Below are positions 53,611-62,165 of a stretch of DNA of 64,000 nt, piece by piece. The notes under the pieces are model-generated. The model searched no databases and was not told where the DNA came from. It saw nothing but the letters and a program-made list of their open reading frames with translations. Position numbers and translations under genes: made by a program. The stretch is from CBDFLS01 sp965249185 (GTDB lineage Bacteria > Chloroflexota > Dehalococcoidia > Lucifugimonadales > Australimonadaceae): NCBI GenBank assembly GCA_965249185.1, contig CBDFLS010000002.1, positions 1,178,001-1,242,000 on the forward strand, in the 5' to 3' direction. Each line of letters opens with the position of its first letter. The stretch's first letter is position 1.

Positions 53611-53645
53611 AGCCCTTGGCGCCGCCCAGGCGGACCGCCCGAAAC

Positions 53646-53918
53646 CTACTTCAGCTCGATTTCGATGAACACCACCTCGGCGGCGGCGGCGTTGCTCACG
53701 TTGTGCTCGACGCCGGCCTCCCTGAAATAGACGCCCCCCGGGGTCAAGTCGCGGTGGCTCTCGCCCGCCGCGTCGACGCTGAGCAACCTTCCAGCGGTCA
53801 ACGGGACCACCACGTAGTCATGCTCGTGGCGGTGGTGGCCGGTGGCCGCGCCGGAGGCAAACCGCAGCTCGCTGACCCGCACTTTGTCGTTGTCCACCAA
53901 TACCGTTTGCTGGACCAT
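53646..53918 (-). CDS. small cupin-domain protein
   Basis: A 90-residue single-domain cupin. Metal-site motif 1 is GHHRHEHDYVVVPLTAG and motif 2 is GGVYFREAGVEHNVSN, with three His, one Glu-like position and a final His. Stand-alone cupins of this size serve as isomerases, dioxygenases or sensors. No substrate is suggested. It is convergent with the HD gene. Confidence 0.85.
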   Translation of the reverse strand: MVQQTVLVDNDKVRVSELRFASGAATGHHRHEHDYVVVPLTAGRLLSVDAAGESHRDLTPGGVYFREAGVEHNVSNAAAAEVVFIEIELK

Positions 53919-54147
53919 GGACTCCCCCTTCCCGCTTCGTCACCACCACGTGGCTTCGCCACGCGGGTGAAGGCGCGTGCCCCAGCGTACCGGGGACCAG
54001 CGCTCGCAGCAAGCGCCGCCGGTCCCGCCAGCCACCGCCGCTGGAATAGACGGACAGCTTCGCATACTCGCGGGTCCACGCCCGTATTCGCGGGTTCACG
54101 CCTTGGAAACACCACGATTTTTCGTCATCCGCGGGGGCCGATTTGGT
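53919..54147. other. intergenic region between the cupin gene and the nuo promoter
   Basis: With the nuo leader, 351 bp lie between the cupin start and nuoA. The part before the promoter contains a short hairpin (GTGGC-TTC-GCCAC near 53951), no open frame I trust, and the 15-bp direct repeats described separately. No RNA gene is recognised. Confidence 0.5.
54068..54102 (+). repeat. 15-bp direct repeats upstream of the nuo promoter
   Basis: TCGCGGGTYCACGCC occurs at 54068-54082 and 54088-54102, 20 bp apart centre to centre (about two helical turns), 46 bp before the -35. This resembles an activator or regulator site, but no binding protein is identified. Confidence 0.6.
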
Positions 54148-54176
54148 TTGACACCCCCTAGGGCCGCTGCTACCAT
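54148..54176 (+). promoter_or_regulatory. promoter of the nuo operon
   Basis: TTGACA (54148-54153), a 17-bp spacer and TACCAT (54171-54176). The predicted start near 54183 gives a GC-rich leader of about 87 bases ending in AAGGAG before nuoA. Confidence 0.65.
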
Positions 54177-54219
54177 TCAGGCGCGGAGTGGCAAGGCCCG
54201 GAAGCACCGGTTCGCGCGC

Positions 54220-54252
54220 CGGCAGGGCCCGGACCCGCTACCGGATCTGCCG
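54220..54252 (+). other. hairpin in the nuo leader
   Basis: CGGCAG (54220-54225) pairs with CTGCCG (54247-54252), with an inner CCGG/CCGG helix. It ends about nine bases before the nuoA Shine-Dalgarno sequence and could affect translation or mRNA stability. Confidence 0.4.
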
Positions 54253-54269
54253 ACTTTGCAAGGAGACCG

Positions 54270-54635
54270 ATGGAAGGGTACGCTGTCAACTGGATGGCCG
54301 TCGTCCTTGCGGGCGTGGTCGGCTTCGCGGCCATGGGCATCATGTTCGTGGTCTCCGCACTCCTGGCGCCGCGCCGGCCGTCGGCCATCAAGGCCATCCC
54401 CTACGAGTCGGGCATCATACCCGACTCCTATAGCTGGTCCCAGCTCAACGTCCGCTACTACATCTTCGCCATCCTCTTCCTCATCTTCGACGTGGAGGCG
54501 GTCTTCCTCTTCCCCTGGGCAATCGTCTTCTTGGAAAGCGTGCCGGCGGTGTTCTACGAGATGCTCGTCTTCATGGCGGTGCTGCTGGCCGGCCTGGGTT
54601 ACGCATGGAAGAAGGGGGTGCTGGAGTGGCGATAG
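54270..54635 (+). CDS. nuoA: NADH-quinone oxidoreductase subunit A
   Basis: NuoA is a small membrane subunit at the junction with the quinone site. The 121-residue product has three helices and the loop KAIPYESGIIPDSYSW. The Cys found at this position in many homologues (PYECG) is Ser here. RYYIFAILFLIFDVEAVFLFPW is the typical second-helix signature with its conserved Asp-Glu. It is the first nuo gene, after AAGGAG. Confidence 0.95.
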   Translation: MEGYAVNWMAVVLAGVVGFAAMGIMFVVSALLAPRRPSAIKAIPYESGIIPDSYSWSQLNVRYYIFAILFLIFDVEAVFLFPWAIVFLESVPAVFYEMLVFMAVLLAGLGYAWKKGVLEWR

Positions 54636-55234
54636 ACGACCGGCAGGACCTTCCGTTGTTCGTGCCAGAGAAGTGGGGCCGCGGAGAGCGGGGCCACTTC
54701 GTTGAGTCGCGGGAGCACGGAGAGGTCTCCACGGGCGTGGGCAACCGTCCCGCGCCCAACCTGGCCCAGCAGAGGGGCGTGCCGGGGGTCATCACGGCCA
54801 AGATCGACCAGCTAGCGGCGCTGGCCCGGAAGAACTCCCTCTGGACGCTCACCTTCGGCCTGGCCTGCTGCGCCATCGAGATGATCTCGACGCACATGGC
54901 CCACCACGACCTGGACCGGTTCGGCATCGTCACCTGGCCCTCGCCCCGCCAGTCGGACGTCATGATCGTGGCGGGCACGGTGGTGAAGAAGATGGCGGAG
55001 CCGATCCGGCTGCTGTACGAGCAGATGCCGGACCCAAAGTGGGTCATCGCCATGGGGAGCTGCGCCACGAACGGCGGCCCCTACTACCGCTCCTACAGCG
55101 TGGTCATGGGGGTGGACCATATCGTGCCGGTGGACGTGTACGTGCCCGGCTGCCCGCCGAGGCCCGAGGCGCTGATGGACGGTATCTTGAAGCTCCGCGA
55201 GAAGATTCAGCAGGACGCCAAGGCCACCAGCTAG
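54626..55234 (+). CDS. nuoB: NADH-quinone oxidoreductase subunit B
   Basis: NuoB holds the terminal N2 [4Fe-4S] cluster that reduces quinone. The 202-residue product has FGLACCAIEMIST (adjacent Cys pair), AMGSCATNGGPYY and VPGCPPRPEALMDG, the four cluster ligands. An N-terminal extension of about 50 residues is polar. GTG 54626 is favoured, overlapping nuoA by 10 bp; ATG 54605 is a longer alternative. Confidence 0.95.
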   Translation: MAIDDRQDLPLFVPEKWGRGERGHFVESREHGEVSTGVGNRPAPNLAQQRGVPGVITAKIDQLAALARKNSLWTLTFGLACCAIEMISTHMAHHDLDRFGIVTWPSPRQSDVMIVAGTVVKKMAEPIRLLYEQMPDPKWVIAMGSCATNGGPYYRSYSVVMGVDHIVPVDVYVPGCPPRPEALMDGILKLREKIQQDAKATS

Positions 55235-55253
55235 GCCGTCGTATCCCCGGACC

Positions 55254-55841
55254 ATGGAGCAGCAGCCACCCAGTCCCCCCGCCGAGGAGCCCCAGGAGCA
55301 ATCTGCATCCAAGCAGCCCGCTCCGGCCCCGGCTGCCCCGCGTCCCGCCCAGCCGGCGGAGGCAACCGGCGAGGGGCTGAACGAGCGCGGAGCGGCGCTG
55401 GCCCAGCTCCTGGAACGGGTGGTGGACCCCTACGAAGTCGGCTCGGGGGGCCGGTGGGAGATCCCCTGGATTGAGGTGCGGCCCCAGAACCTGGTGGAGG
55501 TGGCGAAGCGCTGCCGGGACCACCGGGAGCTCCAGATGCGGATGCTCCACTGCCTGCTGGTGGTGGACTACGTCGAGCAGCTCCAGGTGGTGTATATCCT
55601 CTTCTCGCCCTCCAAGGGGCACATGGCGATGCTGAAGGTGAACCTGCCCGCCGGCGCCCCGACGGTGCCGTCGGTCACGGGGCTATGGCTGGGGGCCGAG
55701 TGGTACGAGCGGGAGATGCACGACCTCTTCGGCGTGGAGTTCGAGGGGAACCCGAACACGGCGCCCCTGGTCCTCTACGAGGGGTTCGAGGGCCACCCGG
55801 GGCTCAAGAGCTTCCCGTTCAACGAGTACGAGGAGTATTAG
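55254..55841 (+). CDS. nuoC: NADH-quinone oxidoreductase subunit C
   Basis: NuoC is the 30-kDa hydrophilic subunit that scaffolds the Q module. The 195-residue product has a Pro/Ala/Gln-rich N-terminus of about 40 residues. The conserved domain contains LLVVDYVEQLQVVYILFS and the hallmark EWYEREMHDLFGVEFEGNP. It follows nuoB by 19 bp, and its stop shares one base with the next start. Confidence 0.95.
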   Translation: MEQQPPSPPAEEPQEQSASKQPAPAPAAPRPAQPAEATGEGLNERGAALAQLLERVVDPYEVGSGGRWEIPWIEVRPQNLVEVAKRCRDHRELQMRMLHCLLVVDYVEQLQVVYILFSPSKGHMAMLKVNLPAGAPTVPSVTGLWLGAEWYEREMHDLFGVEFEGNPNTAPLVLYEGFEGHPGLKSFPFNEYEEY

Positions 55842-56545
55842 TGCATGGCAAGCCGATGAAGTGCACAACCGTCCTCTTCGACTTCGACGATACGCTGGTC
55901 GACTCGTGGCTGCCACGAACAGCCGCCCTCCAGCGGGTCTTCGATGCCTCGGCTATTCAAGCGCCGACCGCCGGGGAGGTCCTCCTGGGCATCAAGGGCG
56001 GTCCTCTGGAGCACGAGCTCGCCCGGATGGAGTCTGACCTCGGGCGGGAGCTTGACCTGTACGAGCAGTACCGGCGCATCTACTGGCTGAAAGAGCCCGG
56101 CCAGCTCCGGCTCTACCCCGGTATCCAGGCATTGCTTGACCGGCTCGCCACGGCCGAGGCCAAGCTCGGCATAGTCACCGCCAAGCGGCGCTCTTTCGAG
56201 ATCCTGGGCCGTCAGGCTGGGGCGGAGCACGAGATGCGTGAGCTGAATATTACGGACCGCTTCCATGTGGTGGTCGGCTTCGAAGACGTGAACAATCCGA
56301 AGCCTCATCCGGAGACCATTGATTTGGCCCTGAGCCATCTGGGCATCCGGCCGGATGAGGCGCTGGTGGTCGGGGACAGCGCCGCCGACATCGCGGCGGC
56401 CCAGGCCGCCGGTTGCCGGAGTTGCTGGGCCACATGGGGTATCCCCCAAGGCCACATGGGACTTAACGGCAGCACCCCCGACCTCGTGGCCTCCGGACCC
56501 GAAGTCGTCTCGCAGTTTCTGGGACTGGAATCGAGCGGACCATGA
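55841..56545 (+). CDS. HAD phosphatase inserted in the nuo operon (phosphoglycolate phosphatase-like)
   Basis: A 234-residue HAD subfamily IA hydrolase. Motif I FDFDDTLVDS has both Asp residues of true phosphatases. Motif II lies in IVTAKRRSFE, the Lys is in NPKPHPETIDLAL, and motif IV is VVGDSAADIAAAQAAG. I favour GTG 55841, with GAGGAG five bases upstream and overlapping the nuoC stop by one base; ATG 55856 lacks a ribosome-binding site. Its stop overlaps nuoD in ATGA, so it is fully embedded in the operon. Similar to Gph/PpaX, but the substrate is unknown. Confidence 0.88.
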   Translation: MHGKPMKCTTVLFDFDDTLVDSWLPRTAALQRVFDASAIQAPTAGEVLLGIKGGPLEHELARMESDLGRELDLYEQYRRIYWLKEPGQLRLYPGIQALLDRLATAEAKLGIVTAKRRSFEILGRQAGAEHEMRELNITDRFHVVVGFEDVNNPKPHPETIDLALSHLGIRPDEALVVGDSAADIAAAQAAGCRSCWATWGIPQGHMGLNGSTPDLVASGPEVVSQFLGLESSGP

Positions 56546-57654
56546 CCACCGGCCAGGAGTTCGAGACCGTCGAGATGATGCTGAACATGGGGCCTCAGCA
56601 CCCGGCCACTCACGGCGTCTTCCGCATGGTGCTCAAGATCGACGGCGAGCGAGTGGTCGACGTGGAGCCCCACATCGGCTACCTCCATCGCGGCTCCGAG
56701 AAGCTGTGCGAGGGCGAGTCCTACGGCCAGGTGGTCACTCTCTTCGACCGGCTCGACTACGTTGGCAACTTCAACAACGAGCTCGCCTTCTGCCGGGCCG
56801 TGGAGCGGCTGATGGGGGTCGAAGTGCCCGAGCGGGCCATGTACGTGCGGATCATCCTGTGCGAGCTGAACCGCATCGCCAGCCACCTGCTGTTCATGGG
56901 CACCTACGCCCTGGACATCGGGGCCATGACGCCCGTGATGTACGCCTTCCGGGAGCGGGAGCGCATCCAGAACCTGTTCGAGGCGGTCAGCGGCGCCCGC
57001 ATGATGCACAACTTCATCCGCATCGGCGGCATCAAGCAGGACGTGCCCGACGGCTTCGTGCCCCGGGTGGGAACGCTGCTGGACGAGCTCCACCGGGGCG
57101 TGGAGGAGTGCGATAAGCTGCTCAGCTTCAACGAGGTGTTCCTGGCCCGCACCCGCGGCGTCGGCCTCATCGACACCGACACGGCCCTCGCGTACGGCAT
57201 GACGGGGCCGGGGCTCCGCGCCACGGGGCTGGGCTACGACGTGCGCAAAGACGACCCCTACGAGGTGTACCCCAACCTCAGCTTCACGGTGCCGGTGGGC
57301 GAGTACGGCGATTGCTGGGACCGGTACTGGATGCGCATCCAGGAGGCCTACCAGTCGCTTAGCATGGTGGAGCAGTGCCTGGACCAGCTCCCCGAAGGGC
57401 CCACGATCGCCCAGCTCCGCCGGATCATCCGGCCGCCCAAGGGCGAGGCCTACGTCCACTGCGAGAACCCGCGCGGCGACATCGGCGTCTTCGTGATCAG
57501 CGATGGCTCGGACAAGCCGTACCGGGTGAAGGTGCGCCCGCCCTCTTTCTGCAACCTTGCGACCCTGCGCCACCTCATGCGGGACGCCTATGTGGCCGAC
57601 GCCGTGGTCATTCTCGGTTCGCTGGACATCGTGCTGGGCGAGGTGGACCGGTGA
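56542..57654 (+). CDS. nuoD: NADH-quinone oxidoreductase subunit D
   Basis: NuoD (49 kDa) forms the quinone-binding pocket with NuoB. The 370-residue product has LNMGPQHPATHGVFR, including the His near the quinone headgroup. It also has EPHIGYLHRGSEKL, FNNELAFCRAVERL and RPPSFCNLATL. Length and motifs are normal. It overlaps both neighbours by four bases (ATGA at the start, GTGA at the stop). Confidence 0.97.
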   Translation: MTTGQEFETVEMMLNMGPQHPATHGVFRMVLKIDGERVVDVEPHIGYLHRGSEKLCEGESYGQVVTLFDRLDYVGNFNNELAFCRAVERLMGVEVPERAMYVRIILCELNRIASHLLFMGTYALDIGAMTPVMYAFRERERIQNLFEAVSGARMMHNFIRIGGIKQDVPDGFVPRVGTLLDELHRGVEECDKLLSFNEVFLARTRGVGLIDTDTALAYGMTGPGLRATGLGYDVRKDDPYEVYPNLSFTVPVGEYGDCWDRYWMRIQEAYQSLSMVEQCLDQLPEGPTIAQLRRIIRPPKGEAYVHCENPRGDIGVFVISDGSDKPYRVKVRPPSFCNLATLRHLMRDAYVADAVVILGSLDIVLGEVDR

Positions 57655-58781
57655 CCGTCACCTGGACCGACGCCGCTATCCTGGCCGGGGGCCTGCTGGC
57701 GCTGCTCACGGGTCTCTCCGTGGTCGTGCTGTCGCTGGTGTGGCTGGAGCGGAAGTTCCTTGGCAGGCTCCAGGGGCGGGTCGGGCCGACCCGGGTCGGC
57801 CCCATGGGCCTGCTCCAACCGGTGGCCGACGCGCTGAAGCTGATGCTGAAGGAGGACGTGGCCCCCTCCTGGGCGAACCGGCCCCTCTTCTGGATATCGC
57901 CGCTCATGGTGTTCGTGCCCTCCTTCATCCTGTGGATCACCATCCCCTTTGCCAGGAACGTGGTGCTCCGCAACCTGGAGCTGGGCCTCTTCTTCTTCAT
58001 CGCTTTCTCGGTGCTGAGCATCGTGGGGCTGGTGATGGCGGGATGGAGCTCCGCCAGCAAATACGCGGTGCTGGGAGGCTTCCGGTCGGCGGCCCAGCTC
58101 GTGAGCTACGAGATCCCGCTGATCATGGTGATTCTCTCGGTGGTGATGCTGGCGGGCTCCATGAACATCATCGATGCCGTGGACGCCCAACGCACGGTGC
58201 CCTACGCGGCCGTGCTGCCCCTGGGCCTGGCGCTCTTCCTGCTGGCGGGCGTGGCCGAGGTGGGCCGAACGCCTTTCGATATCTATTTCGCGGAGTCGGA
58301 GATAGTGGGCGGGCCTTTCGTGGAGTACAGCGGCGCTCACTGGGCCGTCTTCTTCCTGGCCGAGTACATCAACACCTTCCTGATAGCCGCGCTGACGGCG
58401 CTGCTCTTCCTGGGCGGCTGGCGCTGGCCCTTCGAGGAGCTGCCGGCGGCGGCGGCGGTGGCCCTCTTCCTGGGCAAGACATACCTGGTGGTGCTGGTCA
58501 TCTTCTGGATCCGGGGCACGTACCCCCGTCTGCGGATCGACCAGCTCATGAGCCTGGGCTGGAAGCTGCTGATCCCGCTCTCCTTCGTCAACATCGTCAT
58601 CACCGGGGTGCAGCTCTACTACGGGTGGCCCTTGTGGAGCCTCACCCTCATGTCGCTGGCGGTGCTAGCGGCGCCGGTGTACGCACAACTCCGCAACCAG
58701 CGGCGTCCGGCCATGGAGCGCGCGCGAAGATACGCCGAGCGGGCCATCGCCCAGCGGGCCCGGACAAGGACTATGCAATGA
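57651..58781 (+). CDS. nuoH: NADH-quinone oxidoreductase subunit H
   Basis: NuoH anchors the Q module and starts the proton path from the quinone site. The 376-residue product has about eight helices, GRVGPTRVGPMGLLQPVADALKL and GFRSAAQLVSYEIPL. The loop normally reading PFDLPEAESELV reads RTPFDIYFAESEIVGG here, which loses one of the usually conserved acidic residues. There is a basic C-terminal tail of about 30 residues. nuoE, F and G are absent between nuoD and nuoH. Confidence 0.96.
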   Translation: MTVTWTDAAILAGGLLALLTGLSVVVLSLVWLERKFLGRLQGRVGPTRVGPMGLLQPVADALKLMLKEDVAPSWANRPLFWISPLMVFVPSFILWITIPFARNVVLRNLELGLFFFIAFSVLSIVGLVMAGWSSASKYAVLGGFRSAAQLVSYEIPLIMVILSVVMLAGSMNIIDAVDAQRTVPYAAVLPLGLALFLLAGVAEVGRTPFDIYFAESEIVGGPFVEYSGAHWAVFFLAEYINTFLIAALTALLFLGGWRWPFEELPAAAAVALFLGKTYLVVLVIFWIRGTYPRLRIDQLMSLGWKLLIPLSFVNIVITGVQLYYGWPLWSLTLMSLAVLAAPVYAQLRNQRRPAMERARRYAERAIAQRARTRTMQ

Positions 58782-59335
58782 TCGCAGGAATAAAGGGACT
58801 CCTTATCACCATCAGATGGCTCTTCCGCAAGCCGGTGACGGCCCACTACCCGAAGCAGCACCTAACGGTCCAGCCCCGGTTCATGGGGTTCCCAGCGCTG
58901 CTGATGGACCAATCCAACGACGAGCCCTTCTGCACCGGCTGCATGGTGTGCATCCGGGAGTGCCCAACCCAATGCATGACGGCGGAGATGAAGGACAACC
59001 CGCTCCATGCCGAGGGGCAGAGCCACCGCCGCAAGATCATCGACACCTTCGAGATAAACCTGAACCGGTGCATCCTCTGCGGCATCTGCGTGGACGTGTG
59101 CGCCTTCGACGCCATCGAGATGTCCCACGAGCACGAGCTGAGCAGTTTCACCCGGAACGGCGCCAGGGCCGACCTGAAGGCGCTGCTGGACATCGGCGTG
59201 CAGTATCAGACCGAGACGGGCTGGGAGGCCACGAACCCCGAGAAGAATGTGGCCAGCGTGGCGCTGAGCAAGAAGGCGGCGGCCCGGGCGAGCGCGTCCG
59301 ACAGCGTGAGCGCCTCCGCCGAGGAGGAGGCGTAG
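58778..59335 (+). CDS. nuoI: NADH-quinone oxidoreductase subunit I
   Basis: NuoI carries clusters N6a and N6b. The 185-residue product has two ferredoxin motifs: CTGCMVCIRECPTQC near residue 52 and CILCGICVDVCAFDAIE near residue 98, eight Cys in all. The usual CP after the second motif is CA. The C-terminus is extended with an Ala/Ser/Glu-rich tail. ATG 58778 overlaps the nuoH stop. Confidence 0.95.
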   Translation: MIAGIKGLLITIRWLFRKPVTAHYPKQHLTVQPRFMGFPALLMDQSNDEPFCTGCMVCIRECPTQCMTAEMKDNPLHAEGQSHRRKIIDTFEINLNRCILCGICVDVCAFDAIEMSHEHELSSFTRNGARADLKALLDIGVQYQTETGWEATNPEKNVASVALSKKAAARASASDSVSASAEEEA

Positions 59336-59336
59336 C

Positions 59337-59834
59337 GTGGGGCTGGGCGTCTTCTACGCACTGAGCGCCGTCACCCTGCTGGCGGCCGCCGGCGTGGTCA
59401 CCACACGGAACGTGGTGTACGCGGCGCTCTTCCTGCTGGTCTCCCTGGCGGGGGTGGCGGGGATCTTCGTGCTGCTCCTGGCCGAGTTCCTGGCCCTGGT
59501 CCAGATACTGATCTACGGCGGCGCCATCGTCATCGTCGTGCTCTTCGCCATCATGCTGACCCGGCTGCGTGAGTACGAGGGGCCCACCGAGCACGGCCAG
59601 TGGCCCGTGGCCGCCCTGGCGAGCCTGACGCTCTTCGTGCTCCTGATCGCGGCCTTCTACACGGACTCGGACCGTTTCAGCGCCGGGACCCGGCGGGCCG
59701 TGGACCTGGAGCTTTTGGGGAACACGCTCTTCACGCGATGGGCGATCCCCTTCGAGGCGGCCTCGTTGGTGCTGCTGGTGGCGCTGGTGGGGGCCATCGT
59801 CATCTCCCGCTCGGGAGGGAGGGAAGAGCCGTGA
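59337..59834 (+). CDS. nuoJ: NADH-quinone oxidoreductase subunit J
   Basis: A 165-residue membrane subunit with five helices. The signature EFLALVQILIYGGAIVIVVLFAIML, with the Gly-rich helix implicated in conformational coupling, is present. It starts at GTG 59337, one base after the nuoI stop, with GAGGAGGAGG upstream. Confidence 0.94.
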   Translation: MGLGVFYALSAVTLLAAAGVVTTRNVVYAALFLLVSLAGVAGIFVLLLAEFLALVQILIYGGAIVIVVLFAIMLTRLREYEGPTEHGQWPVAALASLTLFVLLIAAFYTDSDRFSAGTRRAVDLELLGNTLFTRWAIPFEAASLVLLVALVGAIVISRSGGREEP

Positions 59835-60136
59835 CCCTCATGCACTTCCAGGTCCTGAGCGCAGCCCTCTTCTGCCTCGGCGTCTACGGCGTCCTGGCGC
59901 GGCGCAGCGCCGTGCTCATTCTCATGGCCATCGAGCTGATGCTCAACGCCGTCAACGTGAACCTGGTGGCCTTTGCCGCCTTCAAGTCCCAGGACCAGAC
60001 GACCGGCCTGGTGATAGCGATTTTCGTCATCACCATCGCCGCCGCGGAGGTGGCGCTGGCCCTGGGGATCATCCTCCGGCTGTACCGCAGCCGGACGTCG
60101 GTGAACGTCGACGAGATCGACGTGATGAAGTGGTGA
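59831..60136 (+). CDS. nuoK: NADH-quinone oxidoreductase subunit K
   Basis: A 101-residue three-helix antiporter-like subunit. The two proton-path glutamates are in LMAIELMLNAVNVNLVAF and ITIAAAEVALALGI. The start GTG 59831 overlaps nuoJ in GTGA; ATG 59840 is an alternative. A 142-bp gap separates it from nuoL, in which I see no feature beyond a GC-rich stretch. Confidence 0.95.
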   Translation: MTLMHFQVLSAALFCLGVYGVLARRSAVLILMAIELMLNAVNVNLVAFAAFKSQDQTTGLVIAIFVITIAAAEVALALGIILRLYRSRTSVNVDEIDVMKW

Positions 60137-60278
60137 GCAAAACGCGCCCGGTTCTTCTCTCTCCGCTCGTGGTGAGCGGGCGAAGGGTTTTCGCCGCCGG
60201 CTCGTTTCCGGTGCTGCCGAGGAGCATCCATCAACCTCGGCGTCAGGGCGTGCCCTGGTGAAGGAGCGGAGCTAGCGA

Positions 60279-62159
60279 ATGCTGGGAATGGAATGGGCCT
60301 GGCTCATCCCCGCCTACGGCTTCGGCGCCTTTGTCGTCATCGCCGCCGTCGGCCGCTATCTGCCCACCAAGGGCGCCTTCCTCGCGGTGCTGGCCATACT
60401 GGCCGGCTTCGTCACCTTCTGGCCGGTGCTGGCGGACCTGCTGGGCCGGGGCCTGCCGCCCGCCACGGGAGAGTACCACTTCGTGCGGGAGTGGTTCGCG
60501 GTGGGCGATCTGGAGGTGGGCTGGGGCATTATCGTAGACCCGCTGTCGGTGGTGATGCTGGGCCTGGTGACCTTCGTGGCCCTGGGCATTCAGGTCTACT
60601 CGCTGACGTACATGCGGAACGACCCGCGCTTCGGCTGGTACTTCGCCATCCACTCCCTCTTCGCCGCCAGCATGCTCACGCTGGTGTTGGCGGACAACCT
60701 GCTGCTGCTCTACGTGGTGTGGGAGCTGGTTGGCTTCTGCTCCTACCTGCTCATCGGCTTCTGGTACGAGCGGCGGTCGGCGTCCGAGGCGGCGAAGAAG
60801 GCCTTCCTGACCACCCGCATCGGCGACGTGGGCCTCCTGGTGGGCATCCTGCTCCTCTTCGTCAACACCGGGACCTTCGATATCAGCGAGACCTTCGCGG
60901 CCCTGGCCGGCGGCGAGATAAGCGGGTCGGTGGTGGCCGCCAGCGCCGTGCTCATCTTCCTGGGCGCCATGGGCAAGTCGGCCCAGTTCCCGCTCCACGT
61001 GTGGCTGCCCGACGCCATGGAGGGCCCCACGCCGGTCAGCGCGCTGATCCACGCGGCCACTATGGTGGCCGCGGGCGTGTTCCTGGTGGCGCGGCTCTTC
61101 CCCCTCTTCGAGGCGGTCCCCAATGCCCAGCTCGCCATCGCGGCCATCGGCCTGACCACCGCGCTGGTGGGCGCCACCCTGGCGCTGGTGATGACCGACC
61201 TGAAACGCATCCTGGCCTACTCCACGGTGAGTCACCTGGGGTTCATGATGCTCGCCCTGGGCGCCGGCGGCTATACGGCCGGCATGTTCCATCTGATGAC
61301 CCACGGCGTGGCCAAGGCGATGCTCTTCTTGGGCGCCGGCGCCGTCATGCACGCCATGCACGAAGAGACGGACATACGGAAGATGGGAGGGCTGCGGCGC
61401 CGCATGCCCATCACCGCCGTCACCTTCACCATCGGCGCCCTGGCCCTGGCGGGCATCCCGCCGTTGAGCGCCTTCTTCAGCAAGGACGAAATCCTGCTGG
61501 CGGTGAAGGGGGGACTCAACCCCATCTTCCTCGTGCTGATGCTGGCGACGGTGGTGCTCAGCGCCCTGTATATGGCCCGGGCGCTGAGGCTGGTCTTCTT
61601 CGGGCCGCTGAAGCCGGAGAACCGTAAGGTCCACGAGGCGCCCCTGGGGATGACGCTGCCCATGATGGCGTTCGGCCTGGTAACGCTGGGAGTGGGGTTC
61701 ATCGCGCTGCCGTTGGCGTCGGGCTACGATGGGTTCGCCAGCTTCCTCTTCTTCGACAAGGCCCACGAGTTCGAGTTCAACGCCGCGTGGAGCACCATCG
61801 GCATCGTCCTGGCCGGCGGCGGCTTCCTGGCCGGCTGGGCGCTCTACGCGGGCCCGGCGACGCTGGTGGAGCGGCTGCGGACCCGCTACGCCCGCGTGCA
61901 CGAGCTGCTGGTGAACAGGTACTACCTGGACCACGCCTACCAGTGGGCCATCGACAACGTGGCGCTCCGGCTCGCCCAGGCGACGGCACTCTTCGACCGG
62001 CTGGTGATCAACGACGGCGCGGTGAACGGCACGGCCGACACGGTGCGCCATGCGGGATCGCGGCTGCGGTACCACGTATCGGGACGGATGTACAACTACG
62101 GCCTGGGCATGGCGCTGGGTGTCGTGGCGGTGGCGGTCCTGCTGTGGATGTCTGTGTAG
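60279..62159 (+). CDS. nuoL: NADH-quinone oxidoreductase subunit L
   Basis: The distal antiporter-like proton-pumping subunit with the long lateral helix. The 626-residue product has about 16 helices. Key motifs are LYVVWELVGFCSYLLIGFWYER (pump Glu), AMGKSAQFPLHVWLPDAMEGPTPVSALIHAATMV (Lys and His), VMTDLKRILAYSTVSHLG and LAGIPPLSAFFSKDEIL. The C-terminal lateral helix region ends VAVLLWMSV. GGAGCGGAG lies upstream of ATG 60279. Confidence 0.96.
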   Translation: MLGMEWAWLIPAYGFGAFVVIAAVGRYLPTKGAFLAVLAILAGFVTFWPVLADLLGRGLPPATGEYHFVREWFAVGDLEVGWGIIVDPLSVVMLGLVTFVALGIQVYSLTYMRNDPRFGWYFAIHSLFAASMLTLVLADNLLLLYVVWELVGFCSYLLIGFWYERRSASEAAKKAFLTTRIGDVGLLVGILLLFVNTGTFDISETFAALAGGEISGSVVAASAVLIFLGAMGKSAQFPLHVWLPDAMEGPTPVSALIHAATMVAAGVFLVARLFPLFEAVPNAQLAIAAIGLTTALVGATLALVMTDLKRILAYSTVSHLGFMMLALGAGGYTAGMFHLMTHGVAKAMLFLGAGAVMHAMHEETDIRKMGGLRRRMPITAVTFTIGALALAGIPPLSAFFSKDEILLAVKGGLNPIFLVLMLATVVLSALYMARALRLVFFGPLKPENRKVHEAPLGMTLPMMAFGLVTLGVGFIALPLASGYDGFASFLFFDKAHEFEFNAAWSTIGIVLAGGGFLAGWALYAGPATLVERLRTRYARVHELLVNRYYLDHAYQWAIDNVALRLAQATALFDRLVINDGAVNGTADTVRHAGSRLRYHVSGRMYNYGLGMALGVVAVAVLLWMSV

Positions 62160-62165
62160 GCAACT

